Below, one piece after another: positions 24,801 to 34,018 of a stretch of DNA of 64,000 nt (its first letter is position 1; the number at the start of each line of letters is the position of its first letter). The translations under genes were made by a program, and so were the position numbers. The notes under the pieces were generated by a model. That model ran no database searches and was not told where the DNA came from. It was given only the letters and a program-made list of their open reading frames with translations. Source of the DNA: Amycolatopsis umgeniensis (lineage in GTDB: Bacteria; Actinomycetota; Actinomycetes; Mycobacteriales; Pseudonocardiaceae); contig NZ_JACHMX010000001.1 of the NCBI RefSeq assembly GCF_014205155.1, positions 5,580,001 through 5,644,000 on the forward strand, in the 5' to 3' direction.

Positions 24801-25057
24801 CGGTGTTCGCCGATCCCGACGGCGGCTGGACCGTCGTCGACTGGAAGACCGGTGCCGTCCCGGAGAAGGACCGGCTCGCGCCGCTGGCCGTGCAGCTGGC
24901 GGCGTACCGGCTGGCGTGGGCCGCGTTGCGGAAGGTGCCGGTGGAGAAGGTACGGGCGGCGTTCCACTACGTGAAACACGACAAAACCGTCCGCCCGGCG
25001 GATCTGCTGGATGCCGAAGGCCTGCGACAACTGCTGCGAAGCGTCCCGACGCTCTAG
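21800..25057 (+). CDS. adnB: Helicase-nuclease AdnB subunit
   Basis: A 1085-residue partner of AdnA read from TTG 21800, which overlaps the adnA stop (TTGA); an in-frame TTG at 21743 inside adnA is a weaker choice. It carries an intact UvrD/SF1 motor: Walker A VVAGAGAGKTETM near 40, motif II LLDEYQD near 288, motif III AVGDPAQAIYGWRGASAANL near 320, motif V VLTVHSAKGLEWR near 665 and motif VI CYVALTRSEHTML near 755. The RecB-like nuclease at the end has GRMDAVFAD, VDWKTG (near 1013) and QLAAYRLAW. AdnB normally supplies the main translocation motor. Length fits mycobacterial AdnB. Confidence 0.92.
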   Translation: MISELQRRQVEPGEIARALGLHSPTDEQAEVIAAPIEPSLVVAGAGAGKTETMAARVVWLVANSIVPPERVLGLTFTRKAARQLGERVRTRLRRLVGSGLLDRIDPTGDLRTTVTAGEPTVLTYHAYAGRLLSEHGLRLPVQPGVRLLSETSSWQFSHRVVSTWDNDLDTDRVPSTVTAQLLALAGELGEHLVETERLARYTSWLCDVIEKAPRAKGQRAALPQKLAEVMTAQRFRLALLPLVEAYHTRKRAEGALDFADQMSLAAQLASSYPAVVTGERERYGAVLLDEYQDTGHAQRILLRSLFGGVEHPPMPVTAVGDPAQAIYGWRGASAANLPRFTTDFPRDNGERLVPALDFGLLTSFRNPPEVLELANAISEPLRERGLGVARLRALEGAGTADIASALLPDIRAEREWVADAVAKRWFETVEETGKPPTAAVLVRRRADMAPIAAEMRARGLPVEVVGLGGLLDEPEVADLVSTLRVLADPLAGSAAARLLTGARWRIAAADLAALWRRAGELSSPVPPSGKSDVDEPVLVTERVEQAGLADAIDDPGAAERYSPEGLRRIRRIGAELTALRRRLDQSLPELVADVERTMLLDVESLARPGPAGRAHLDAFADVVTDFAETSPTATLLSFVDYLNTATHAEDGLTPGEVEVVPDRVQVLTVHSAKGLEWRIVAVPHLVKEVFPGRRRSSSWLRTSTSLPAALRGDSEDLPELRVAEGYDRKEVQEALELHEEGFVAREADEERRLCYVALTRSEHTMLISGHWWNESSARPKGPSEFLLEIGEVMRENSVGRIEHWADEPESDGENPLVADSRRSRWPVDPLWPRREGVTNGVDLVLGAMEDAEEAGSEEEEDPDGWISDTKVLLEERARAQNRVQQVVLPSHLSVSQLVELSADPAALAKRLRRPLPVRPNTYARRGTAFHGWLEQRFGGEQLLEIDDLPGAADVDEAPDSELEALQTAFEKSEWAHRVPHAVEVPFSADVVGVTVRGRMDAVFADPDGGWTVVDWKTGAVPEKDRLAPLAVQLAAYRLAWAALRKVPVEKVRAAFHYVKHDKTVRPADLLDAEGLRQLLRSVPTL

Positions 25058-25440
25058 GCGCGGTCGCGGACCTTGAGTGCCCAGGTCACGAGCGGGATCT
25101 GCAGCGGGACGCGCGCCCAGAAAGCCGCTCGCCAGTGCTTCGGGGCCTTCCGGCGGTCGGCGTCGAGGGCCATCTTCACGTTCCCCGGCAGGACCACCAC
25201 GAACAGCAGCGCGGCCGCGAGCCCGCCGAGACGGCGCGTCTTCGGAGCGGCGACCGCGGCGGCGACCCCCAGCTCGGCCACCCCGGAGCCGTAGGTCCAC
25301 GCCCGGGCGGAGCCGGGAAGCTGCTTCGGGATGATGGCGTCGAAGGGCTTGGGCTGGACGAAGTGCAGGACACCGGCCGCGCCGAGCAGGCCGGCGAGGA
25401 AATATGCGGGCCGCTGAGACGGCTTGTGATCCGAAGACAT
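25054..25440 (-). CDS. DoxX-like small membrane protein
   Basis: A 128-residue protein with four hydrophobic segments (from about residues 12, 55, 73 and 108). It matches the DoxX/DUF417-like pattern of small four-helix proteins (LLGAAGVLHFVQPKPFD, GVAELGVAAAV, LPGNVKMALDA). Function is uncertain; DoxX relatives take part in redox and thiol stress in actinobacteria. Its stop codon and that of adnB share the palindrome CTAG (25054-25057), so the convergent genes overlap by four bases and there is no room for a terminator between them. Confidence 0.75.
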   Translation of the reverse strand: MSSDHKPSQRPAYFLAGLLGAAGVLHFVQPKPFDAIIPKQLPGSARAWTYGSGVAELGVAAAVAAPKTRRLGGLAAALLFVVVLPGNVKMALDADRRKAPKHWRAAFWARVPLQIPLVTWALKVRDRA

Positions 25441-25497
25441 GCCCTGAGCTTCGCATACCGAGCTGAACGCAAGGTTCTTCGGCTATCCTCGGCGACC

Positions 25498-25533
25498 GTG
25501 AGTCACACGGACCAGGCCGGAGCCTGTGCATGA
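25498..25533 (+). CDS. Possible 11-codon leader ORF of the K+ channel gene
   Basis: GTG at 25498 opens an 11-codon frame (product MSHTDQAGACA) whose TGA overlaps the channel ATG (ATGA, 25530-25533). TATCCT at 25484-25489 is a plausible -10, placing the transcription start at or next to this GTG. It would be translated as a leaderless message and then feed ribosomes to the channel gene. No clear -35 is visible, and the channel has its own GGAG site seven bases before its ATG, so the frame may be chance. Confidence 0.35.
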   Translation: MSHTDQAGACA

Positions 25534-26606
25534 GGGTTCTCAAGCGTTTCCCGGTCAGGCTGAGCGACCGCCCGGACCACGAGCTCGTCGGCGTGATCCG
25601 GATGCCGGAACTGACGGTCAGCCCGCTGCGGTCGATCCTCAAACGGATCATCGGCGCGATGCTCGCCCTGCTCGCGACCGTTCTGATCGTCTACCTCGAC
25701 AGAGACGGCTATCGCGACGCCAACGGCGACGGGCTCAGCTTCCTCGACAGCCTCTATTACGCGACGGTGTCGCTGTCGACCACCGGTTACGGCGACATCG
25801 CCCCCGCGACGTCGTCCGCGCGGCTGGTGAACGTCCTGGTGATCACCCCGCTGCGGGTGCTCTTCCTCATCGTCCTGGTCGGTACCACACTCGAAGTGCT
25901 CACCGAGCGCTCTCGCCAGGCTTTCAAGATCCAAAAGTGGAGGACGAAGGTGCGTGACCACACGGTCGTCGTGGGATTCGGCACGAAGGGCCGGTCGGCG
26001 GTCAACGCGCTGCTCGGGGACGAGAGCGTCGAACCCGACCACATCGTCGTCGTCGACACCGACCAGCAGGCGCTGGAAGCGGCGACCTCACTCGGCCTGG
26101 TGACGGTGCACGGTTCCGCCACCCGCGCCGACGTCCTGCGGGTCGCCGGCGTGCAGCGGGCCAAGGCCGTCGTCGTCGCCCCGAACCGGGACGACACCGC
26201 CGTGCTGGTCACCCTGACCGCGCGCGAGCTGGCGCCGAAGTCGCACATCGTGGCCTCGGTGCGGGAAGCGGAGAACGTCCACCTGCTCAAGCAGTCGGGC
26301 GCGAACCAGGTCGTGGTGTCGAGCGAGACCGCCGGGCGCCTGCTCGGCATGGCGACTTCGACGCCGCTGGTGGTCGACATGGTCGAGGACCTGCTCACCC
26401 CCGAGTCCGGTCTCGCCATCGCCGAACGCCCGGTGGAGCCGTCCGAAGAGGGCGGTTCGCCGCGGCATCTGCCGGACATCGTGCTGGGCGTCGTCCGCGA
26501 CGGCGTCCTGTACCGCGTGGACGCGCCGCAGGCGGACGCGATCGAGCCGGGCGACAAGCTGCTGTACGTCCGGAAGGTGACTTCCGCGGAGACGATCGAG
26601 CGGTAG
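25530..26606 (+). CDS. Two-helix potassium channel with RCK (TrkA-N/TrkA-C) domains
   Basis: A 358-residue K+ channel subunit. A membrane helix near residues 35-58 is followed by the pore loop with the selectivity filter TTGYGD near 84-89 and a second helix near 105-128. The cytoplasmic RCK domain starts at VVVGFGTKGRSAVNALL (Rossmann, TrkA-N) with the acidic end VVDTD, and a TrkA-C domain covers the last 85 residues. Tetramers gate K+ in response to a nucleotide or ion bound at the RCK ring. The homologous gene (Rv3200c) also follows adnAB in M. tuberculosis. ATG 25530 is preceded by GGAG at seven bases. Confidence 0.92.
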   Translation: MRVLKRFPVRLSDRPDHELVGVIRMPELTVSPLRSILKRIIGAMLALLATVLIVYLDRDGYRDANGDGLSFLDSLYYATVSLSTTGYGDIAPATSSARLVNVLVITPLRVLFLIVLVGTTLEVLTERSRQAFKIQKWRTKVRDHTVVVGFGTKGRSAVNALLGDESVEPDHIVVVDTDQQALEAATSLGLVTVHGSATRADVLRVAGVQRAKAVVVAPNRDDTAVLVTLTARELAPKSHIVASVREAENVHLLKQSGANQVVVSSETAGRLLGMATSTPLVVDMVEDLLTPESGLAIAERPVEPSEEGGSPRHLPDIVLGVVRDGVLYRVDAPQADAIEPGDKLLYVRKVTSAETIER

Positions 26607-26720
26607 CGGGGGACCTTTGGTGTCGCCGCCCCCGGGACAAATGGGCTCCTGTGTTCTGCCGCTGGTATCACCCTCCCCGACGAGCGGGCTCGCTGTGTTT
26701 TGCCGCGAGGTTCTGGGAGC

Positions 26721-27194
26721 ATGGCGATCGTGCGCAACCGATCGGACCCCGCCAGAGGGCTCACCCCGGGGTGGAACTCCCTGGCCGTGGCGGCCGGTGC
26801 CGGCCTGCTGGTGATCTTCCTGGCCTGGTTCGCCGGGCCGGGGCTGTTCGGCATCTCGAACGACGCCCAGGGGACGACGGTGCAGGCCGAGGTCGTCCAG
26901 CCCGCGCCCTGTACGGGCGGCGGCGCGACCGAGACCGTCAAGTTCGAATTCGGCGGCAAGCCGACGGAGGGCTCGCTCAACGGCTGCGGGCACGGCAAGG
27001 GCGAGCGGCTCGAGGTCGTCGTCCCTGACGGTGCTTCGGGGGACGCGGTCTCGGTGCACGCGGCGGACGCGGCGGCGGGTGCCAGCGACGCGCGGCGGCC
27101 GCTCGGGCTGGCCCTGCTGGTGTTCAGCTGCTTCGCGGGCGGGATGTACGTGTTCCTCGTCGTGCGCGGGCCGCGTCGGATGGCGACGGCCTGA
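26721..27194 (+). CDS. Hypothetical membrane protein with extracytoplasmic domain
   Basis: Not recognised. The 157 residues contain two hydrophobic segments (about 22-42 and 125-148) around an external stretch of about 80 residues with two cysteines (PAPCTGGG and LNGCGHGKG) that could form a disulfide. The start is taken at ATG 26721 with CGAGG eight bases upstream; a start seven codons earlier is possible. It stands alone, 114 bp after the K+ channel gene, in a gap holding one degenerate GGGGGACCTTTG repeat arm. No function is proposed. Confidence 0.65.
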   Translation: MAIVRNRSDPARGLTPGWNSLAVAAGAGLLVIFLAWFAGPGLFGISNDAQGTTVQAEVVQPAPCTGGGATETVKFEFGGKPTEGSLNGCGHGKGERLEVVVPDGASGDAVSVHAADAAAGASDARRPLGLALLVFSCFAGGMYVFLVVRGPRRMATA

Positions 27195-27495
27195 CACGAG
27201 CCCCTTGAGTGGCAAGGGGCGGTTATGGCCGAAAGTTGCGTGTCCGGGTGGCGATCACGTGTGATCAGAGACGGATCACGCGTGATTGGAGCCGGATCTC
27301 GCGTGATCGGGCGACGATCACGGAGTTCGCCTTCTGATCACGCGAGATCCGGCTCCAATCACGCGAGTAGCGCGTCCAATCACGAGCCACGATGACCAGC
27401 GGGACCGAACAAGCCGGAATCGCCAACGGCCCCGGATCCATCGGCGAGCGGCAGCCACCCGCCGAGCCGAGGGAAGGGGGCCTTCACGCGCGAAG
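27195..27495. other. Convergent intergenic region carrying a 21-bp repeat array
   Basis: Between a plus-strand membrane gene and the minus-strand metallopeptidase gene. The array (27247-27397) is listed separately. The remaining bases on both sides show no gene and no other strong structure; GGGGGCCTTCACGCG at about 27476-27490 contains a short stretch of the GTGAAGG repeat word. Confidence 0.75.
27247..27397. repeat. Inverted array of seven 21-bp repeat units
   Basis: Three units in reverse orientation (27247-27267, 27268-27288, 27289-27309), a 5-bp junction, then four forward units (27315-27334, one base short; 27335-27355; 27356-27376; 27377-27397). Each unit begins YRATCACG and the better ones read on to CGAG. 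The array also forms a hairpin with perfect 30-nt arms (27279-27308 and 27336-27365). Units with the same consensus occur at 34849-34937 and 46696-46779. Confidence 0.85.
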
Positions 27496-28581
27496 CTAGG
27501 AAACGGCGCTCGCCGGCGCCGAGAAGGTGTTGCAGTCGGCGACGCGGTTGTTGCTCGCACCCGCCCGCCACCAGGACGCGTAATGCGCGTTCGTCCCGTG
27601 GTCCTGGCTGCGCGAGGTGTTGTCGCCCCGGGTCTCCTGGTCGTTCCAGGCCTTGTTGTACATGTCCCGGCTGACCGTGCCGCCCTGGTCGACGTGCGCG
27701 CCGAGGAACATCCCGGAGAAGCACTGCGCCTGCAGTTCCTTGCGCCGTGACATCTCCAGCCCGGCGGGGCTGTTCTGACCGGCGTCGTAGATCTTCTGCC
27801 AGGCCGCGTCCATCAGCCCGGCGACCTCCTGCACGTGATGCCCGTACTCGTGCGCGAACAGGGCCAGGTAGACGCCGGGGTTGTTGCCGTACTGGTCGGT
27901 CTGCAGACCACGGAACGGCACGTAGAGGTTGTTCTCGCAGTAGTACGCCGCCGTCGCGATGCCCACCTGGATCGTGCCGCATTCGGTTTCGAAGCTGGCG
28001 CCGGTCGGGAAGTGCAGGGCGGGCGGGGTGAAGGGCAGGCGGTAGGCCTCGAGGAACGGGCCCCACGCGTTGTCGAGGCATTTGCCCGCGGCGGTGAAGA
28101 ACGCCTCGGCGGCCTGCTGGCTGCTCTGCCACTGCGGCAGCGCGCAGACGCGGTTCTGCAGGCCCGCGTTGGGGTCCTGGAGGATCGGGTGGTCGCCCAG
28201 CTTGAGGATCTTCTGCGGCCCGCTCGACGACGACGGCGCCCGGGAGGGTGACGTCGGGAACGGGTTCGGCGAAGAGGACGGTGACGACGACCCGCTCGGC
28301 GGCAGGGCCGCCGGGGAAGTCGGGTTCGGCAGGGTGCTGTAACCCGCGTTCGCTACGTGATCCTTGTCGTCACGATTGAGTGAAACGATCGCGACCAGGC
28401 CGAGCACCAGGACGGCGACCGCGCCGAGGCAGATCCCGATGATCGCGCCCATCGACCGGCGCGGTGGCGGCGGCGGGAAGTGGTGCGGCGCACCGTGCCA
28501 CTGGGCAGGGGGCGGGCCGTGCACCGGCGGTGGCTGGACGGCGCCGCGTGGCGGCCACTGGCCGTGGGGCGGTTGCGTCAT
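27496..28581 (-). CDS. Membrane-anchored neutral zinc metallopeptidase (YpfJ family)
   Basis: A 361-residue protein from ATG 28581. Residues 1-45 are rich in proline, glycine and histidine. One membrane helix (about 46-70) leads to a Ser/Pro-rich linker and an external catalytic domain with HEYGHH at 244-249, the zinc HEXXH motif. Several cysteines (VCALPQW, AGKCLDN, ETECGT, YYCENN) point to a secreted, disulfide-bonded domain. The substrate is not known for this family. A paralogue with the same layout lies at 38095-39501. It is divergent from the DUF4129-MoxR operon across 216 bp. Confidence 0.9.
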   Translation of the reverse strand: MTQPPHGQWPPRGAVQPPPVHGPPPAQWHGAPHHFPPPPPRRSMGAIIGICLGAVAVLVLGLVAIVSLNRDDKDHVANAGYSTLPNPTSPAALPPSGSSSPSSSPNPFPTSPSRAPSSSSGPQKILKLGDHPILQDPNAGLQNRVCALPQWQSSQQAAEAFFTAAGKCLDNAWGPFLEAYRLPFTPPALHFPTGASFETECGTIQVGIATAAYYCENNLYVPFRGLQTDQYGNNPGVYLALFAHEYGHHVQEVAGLMDAAWQKIYDAGQNSPAGLEMSRRKELQAQCFSGMFLGAHVDQGGTVSRDMYNKAWNDQETRGDNTSRSQDHGTNAHYASWWRAGASNNRVADCNTFSAPASAVS

Positions 28582-28797
28582 CAAGTCGGTCCCGGTGGTT
28601 CTAGGGGCGGACCGGGGGTGCCCGGCCCGATGTTCAGCATAACGAGCTAATGGCCTGCCCTCCCACTGCTCGGCTGCAGAGGGTATCCAGCGTGAGGCGA
28701 GCGGTCACCCATCAGTGTCGTCCCCCCAGCTCTGGCTGGGTGTCGGACCCTCTGGAAGAGTGTGCGTAAGCAACGTGAACGGGTAAGGGGCTGTCGC

Positions 28798-29898
28798 ATG
28801 ACGGAGACCGGCGGACCGTCCGGGCCGGAAGGTACCGAGACGCCGAAGCCGCAGGCGGACGCACCGACGCCGCCGCAGGGCGAAGTGCGGCCACCATCGG
28901 CGCCGGAGCAGCAATGGCAATCCCCGTCCGGGGCCACGCCGCCGCCTCCGCTGCCGTCCTATCAACCGCCGCGGCAGCAGGGCCCGGACTGGAAGGTCGG
29001 CCTCGGCAGGCCAGGGGTCATCCCGCTGCGCCCGCTGAACCTGACCGACATCCTCGACGGCGCGGTCACGGCCATGCGCAAGTACTGGCGGATGGTCTTC
29101 GGTGCCGCCGCGGTCACCGCCGTGCTCACCGCGGCCATCAACCTGGTCGGGCTGCTGCTGGTGGACACCACCAGTGACCTCGAGAAGGTCCGCGACCTCG
29201 GCCCGGCCGCCACCGATCAGGAACTGCTGAACCAGATGTTCAGCCTTCTCGGCGGCACACTGGCGAGCTCGTTCATCGGCCTCATCGCGACCCTGCTCGG
29301 GACGACGCTGCTCACGGGCTTCTTGACCGTCCTGATGGGCAAAGCCGTGCTGGGCAAACCGGTCACCTTCAAAGAGGCGCTGAAAGAGGCGACGCCCCGG
29401 CTGCTGCCGCTGCTCGGGCTGACCGTGCTTTACACGCTGGCGATCATGGTCGCCGCGATCTTCTGCCTGCTGCCCGCGATCATCCCCTATACCTTCTGGG
29501 CGCTGGCCAGCCCGGCGTTCATCCTCGAACGCGGCACGGTGATGGAGTCGTTCCGCCGGTCGGTGAAGCTGGTCTCGGGCATGTTCTGGCGGGTCTTCGG
29601 GATCCTGCTGCTGGCCACCGTGATCTCGTCGTTCCTGGCGTCGATCATCACGCTGCCGTTCAGCTTCAGCGCCTTCATGTCGATCTTCGGCAACCTGAAC
29701 CAGATGTACGTCCCGTCGACCGGTGACCTGATCCTGCAGTCGGTGGGCACGGTGGTCGCGCAGACGATCGTCGGCCCCTTCACCGCGCTGGTGACCGTGA
29801 TCCTCTACATCGACCAGCGGATGCGCCGCGAAGGCATGGACATCGAGCTGGCCCGCGCGGCCGGGATCACGCCGCCGCCCCCGCCGCAGGCATGGTGA
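28798..29898 (+). CDS. Polytopic membrane protein with proline-rich N-terminus (glycerophosphodiesterase membrane-domain-like)
   Basis: A 366-residue protein from ATG 28798. Residues 1-70 are proline-rich and disordered. The rest holds six membrane helices separated by short loops (MRKYWRMVFGAAAV, SFIGLIATLLGTTLL, PLLGLTVLYTLAIMV, SFRRSVKLVSGMFWRVFGILLLATV), the pattern seen in the GPDPase_memb/DUF975-like superfamily. No catalytic motif is visible. It is first in a five-gene operon with DUF4129, DUF4350, MoxR and DUF58 genes, a set usually assigned to envelope assembly or stress. The stop overlaps the next start (ATGGTGA). Confidence 0.8.
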   Translation: MTETGGPSGPEGTETPKPQADAPTPPQGEVRPPSAPEQQWQSPSGATPPPPLPSYQPPRQQGPDWKVGLGRPGVIPLRPLNLTDILDGAVTAMRKYWRMVFGAAAVTAVLTAAINLVGLLLVDTTSDLEKVRDLGPAATDQELLNQMFSLLGGTLASSFIGLIATLLGTTLLTGFLTVLMGKAVLGKPVTFKEALKEATPRLLPLLGLTVLYTLAIMVAAIFCLLPAIIPYTFWALASPAFILERGTVMESFRRSVKLVSGMFWRVFGILLLATVISSFLASIITLPFSFSAFMSIFGNLNQMYVPSTGDLILQSVGTVVAQTIVGPFTALVTVILYIDQRMRREGMDIELARAAGITPPPPPQAW

Positions 29899-30533
29899 CG
29901 CGCTTCCTCACCGAGGTCCCGGTCGACATCGACCGGGACACGGCCCGGCTGCGCGCGGCCGAGGAGCTCTCGGGCCAGGCGTATCAGGCCGCGAAACCGA
30001 GCTGGTTGTCCGAGGCGTTCACCTGGGTGCTCGAAAACCTGCTGGGCTTTCTCAACACCGTCAACAGCGCCGTGCCCGGCGGGATCTTCGCCGTGGTGCT
30101 GCTGGTCGTCGTGCTGATCGTGCTGGTCGTGGTGATCCGGTTGCGGTCCGGCCCGCTGGCGACGTCGGCCAAGGGCGGCCGCGCCGTGTTCGCCGGACAG
30201 CGCAAGGCTTCCGGTGAACACCGCAGGGCGGCCGAGGAGGCCGCGTCGCGGGGTGACTTCGACGACGCCGTCCGGGAGAGCTTCCGTGCCGTGGTGCGGT
30301 CCTTGGAGGAGCGCGCGCTGCTGGACGAGAAGTCCGGCCGGACCGCGGACGAGGCCGCCAACGAGGCCGGACGGTTGCTCCCGGACGTCGCGGACCCGCT
30401 GCGCGCGGGCGCCCGGTTGTTCGACGATGTCCACTATGGAGGGATCCCGGCCACCGAGGCCGGCTACCGGTCACTGTCCGAATTGGACGAACGCTGCCGT
30501 CGCGCCCGGCCCGTCGCCTTGGCGGCCGGATGA
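29892..30533 (+). CDS. DUF4129 domain-containing membrane protein
   Basis: A 213-residue protein with one strong membrane helix near residues 58-85. A cytoplasmic DUF4129 region follows (HRRAAEEAASRGDFDDAVRESFRAVVRSLEER, GRTADEAANEAGRLLPD, GARLFDDVHYGG). In other bacteria this domain occurs at the C-terminus of transglutaminase-like membrane proteins linked to MoxR and DUF58. Here it is a separate short gene. Starts at ATG 29892, inside the end of the preceding gene, and overlaps the DUF4350 start by 4 bp. Confidence 0.88.
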   Translation: MVTRFLTEVPVDIDRDTARLRAAEELSGQAYQAAKPSWLSEAFTWVLENLLGFLNTVNSAVPGGIFAVVLLVVVLIVLVVVIRLRSGPLATSAKGGRAVFAGQRKASGEHRRAAEEAASRGDFDDAVRESFRAVVRSLEERALLDEKSGRTADEAANEAGRLLPDVADPLRAGARLFDDVHYGGIPATEAGYRSLSELDERCRRARPVALAAG

Positions 30534-31650
30534 CCTCGGTTTCGCCCGACGCCCGCCGGATCTGGCACGGGGTGCGGCTCCCGCTCGCGGTCGTCCTCCT
30601 GCTCGTGCTCACCGGGACGCTGCTCGTCCTCTTCCAAGGCGAGCAGACCACCGGCGCGCTCGAGCCGGGTTCGTACGAGCCCGGCGGCAGCCGCGCGCTG
30701 GTGACCCTGCTGGAACGCGAAGGCGTCGAGATCATCACGGTGCGCACTGCGGCCGAGGCCGACGACGTCGCGGGGAAAGCGACCGTCCTGATCACCCAGC
30801 CCTCCTACGTCCCCAAGCGCACGTTCACCGAACTCCGGCGCATCGCTTCGGATGTCGTCCTGGTGCAGCCGAGCGCCGGCACGGTCGACGAAGTCCTTCC
30901 CGGGGTGCGGGTGACGGGTGAGCTCGAAACCGAGACCCGCGCCCCCGACTGCCAGGCGAAGGACCCTGTCGCGGCGGGGAGCGCGACGATGGGCGGCCTG
31001 AAGTATTCGGCCACGCAGCCGAGGGCACTGGAATGCTACGGCGGTTCGTACCTGGAAGTGCCCGGTCCACAAGGGACGGTGACCGTACTCGGCGCTCCCG
31101 CGCCGCTGACCAACGAGTGGCTGGCCGACGAGGGCAACGCGGCCTTGGCGATGCGGCTGCTCGGGAAGCACGATCGGCTGGTCTGGTACCTGCCGACACC
31201 GGCCGATCCCTTCCTGGAGAACGAGAAGAAGCCGCTGTCGGAACTGATCCCGGCCGGCTGGTCGTACGCGGCGCTGCAGGCCGGGGTCGCGGTGGTGCTG
31301 CTGGCGCTGTGGCGTTCCAGGAGGCTGGGGCCGGTGGTGACCGAGCCGATCCCGGTCGTGGTGCGCGCGGCCGAGGCCACCGAGGGACGGGCGCGGCTGT
31401 ATCGCAAGGCGAAGGCCGCCGCGCACGCCGGGGAGACCCTGCGCGAGGCGGCCCGCGCGCGGCTTCGGCCGTTGCTGGGGCTCACCCGCGACGCCGAACC
31501 CGCGGCGCTGGTGGAATCCGTCGCCGCGCGGACCGGCGGGATGCCCGCCGAGATCGGCGCGCTGCTGTACGGGGACCCGCCCGCCGACGACGCTGCGCTC
31601 GTGCGGCTGGCGGACGGACTCGATGTCGTGGAACGAGAGGTGGAGCGGTC

Positions 31651-31654
<4 letters not shown>
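30530..31654 (+). CDS. DUF4350 domain-containing membrane protein
   Basis: A 374-residue protein with a membrane helix near residues 17-37. The external DUF4350 domain follows (YEPGGSRALVTLLEREGVEI, VLITQPSYVPKRTFTELRRI; GATase1-like fold). A second helix lies near 245-262, then a cytoplasmic helical tail. In M. tuberculosis the equivalent is Rv3691, beside moxR2. It may act as a sensor or scaffold for the MoxR ATPase; this is inference from context. The ATG start overlaps the DUF4129 stop by 4 bp, and its stop overlaps the MoxR TTG start. Confidence 0.88.
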
Positions 31655-32639
<985 letters not shown>

Positions 32640-32640
<1 letters not shown>

Positions 32641-33926
32641 TGGCCGTCACCGGGCGGCTCGGGCTCCTGGCGCTCCTCGCGGCGCCGGTGGTCGGTCTCC
32701 TGCTGCCCTCATGGGCCGGGATCGGGCTGGCCGCGGCGGTGCTGTTCCTGCTGGTGGTGCTGGATCTCCTGCTCGCCGGGAGTGTGCGGAAGCTGCGCTT
32801 CGCGCGGTCCGGCGCGACGTCCGTACGGCTGGGGGAGGCCTGCGAGGTCACGCTGACCGTGGCCAATCCCGGTGGCCGTGCGGTGCGCGCCCGGCTCCGG
32901 GACGCCTGGCCGCCCAGTTCGGGCGCGGACGACAGGCACCGTCTGACCTTGCCCGCGGGCGAACGCCGCGTCGTGACCACCACGCTCCTGCCGACCCGGC
33001 GCGGTGACCGCCGGGCGGTCAGGGTCACCGTCCGGTCGACAGGGCCGCTGGGACTCGCGGCGCGGCAGGGTTCGCACGACGTTCCGTGGACCGTGCGGGT
33101 GCTGCCGCCGTTCCACAGCCGCAAACATCTGCCGTCGCGGCTGGCGCGACTGCAGCAGCTCGACGGCCGCAACGCGGTGCTGATCCGGGGCCAGGGCACG
33201 GAATTCGACTCCCTGCGCGAGTACGTGATCGGTGACGACGTCCGGTCGATCGATTGGCGGGCCTCGGCACGCGCGTCCGACGTGATGGTGCGGACCTGGC
33301 GCCCCGAACGCGACCGGCACGTCGTGCTGGTCCTCGACACCGGCCGCGTTTCGGCGGGCCGGGTCGGCGACGCGCCACGTCTCGACGCGGCGATGGACGC
33401 GGCCCTGCTGCTGGCCGTGCTCGCCGCGCGCGCGGGTGACCGCGTCGACCTCCTCGCTTATGACCGCCAGGTCCATGCCGCGGTCCAGGGGTCGACGGAT
33501 CTGTTGCCCGCCTTGGTGAACGCGATGGCGCCGCTCGAACCGTCGCTCATCGAGACCGACGCGCGGGGGATGGTCGCGGAGGTGCTGCGGCGGACCAGGC
33601 GGCGGGCGCTGGTCGTCCTGCTGACCGGGCTGGACGCGGCGCCGCTGGAAGAGGGCCTGTTCCCGATCTTGTCGAAGCTGACTTCACGGCACCAGCTGAT
33701 GATCGCTTCGGTCGCGGATCCGCGCATCGCCGAGATGGCGGCGGGCCGTGGTGACGCGGAGGCCGTCTACGACGCGGCCGCGGCCGAGCGGGTGCTGGCC
33801 GAACGACGTCAGGTCACCGCGCGGCTGGCGCGGCACGGGGTCGAGGTCGTCGACGCCGTGCCCGAGGAGCTGCCGCCGCGGCTGGCCGATCGGTATCTCG
33901 CGCTCAAGGCGGCCGGGCGGCTGTGA
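32640..33926 (+). CDS. DUF58 domain-containing protein (VWA-like MoxR partner)
   Basis: A 428-residue protein from ATG 32640, overlapping the MoxR stop by one base (TGATG). Two close membrane helices (about 5-45) are followed by an external or cytoplasmic beta-rich part and the DUF58 core with GQGTEFDSLREYVIGDDVRS at about 187-206 and IDWRASARASDVMVRTW just after. A VWA-type metal-site region (VVLVLDTGRVSAG) comes next, then a helical C-terminus. It is the last gene of the operon and probably binds the MoxR ATPase. The following 92 bp contain no obvious terminator. Confidence 0.92.
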
Positions 33927-34018
33927 CGCTGAACCCGATGGTGTGGTGCCGGTTGGCGGCGGGTGTCGCGGGCGGTTAGCTCGGAACGAGATCCACACCG
34001 ACAGGACGGGGTTCCGGC

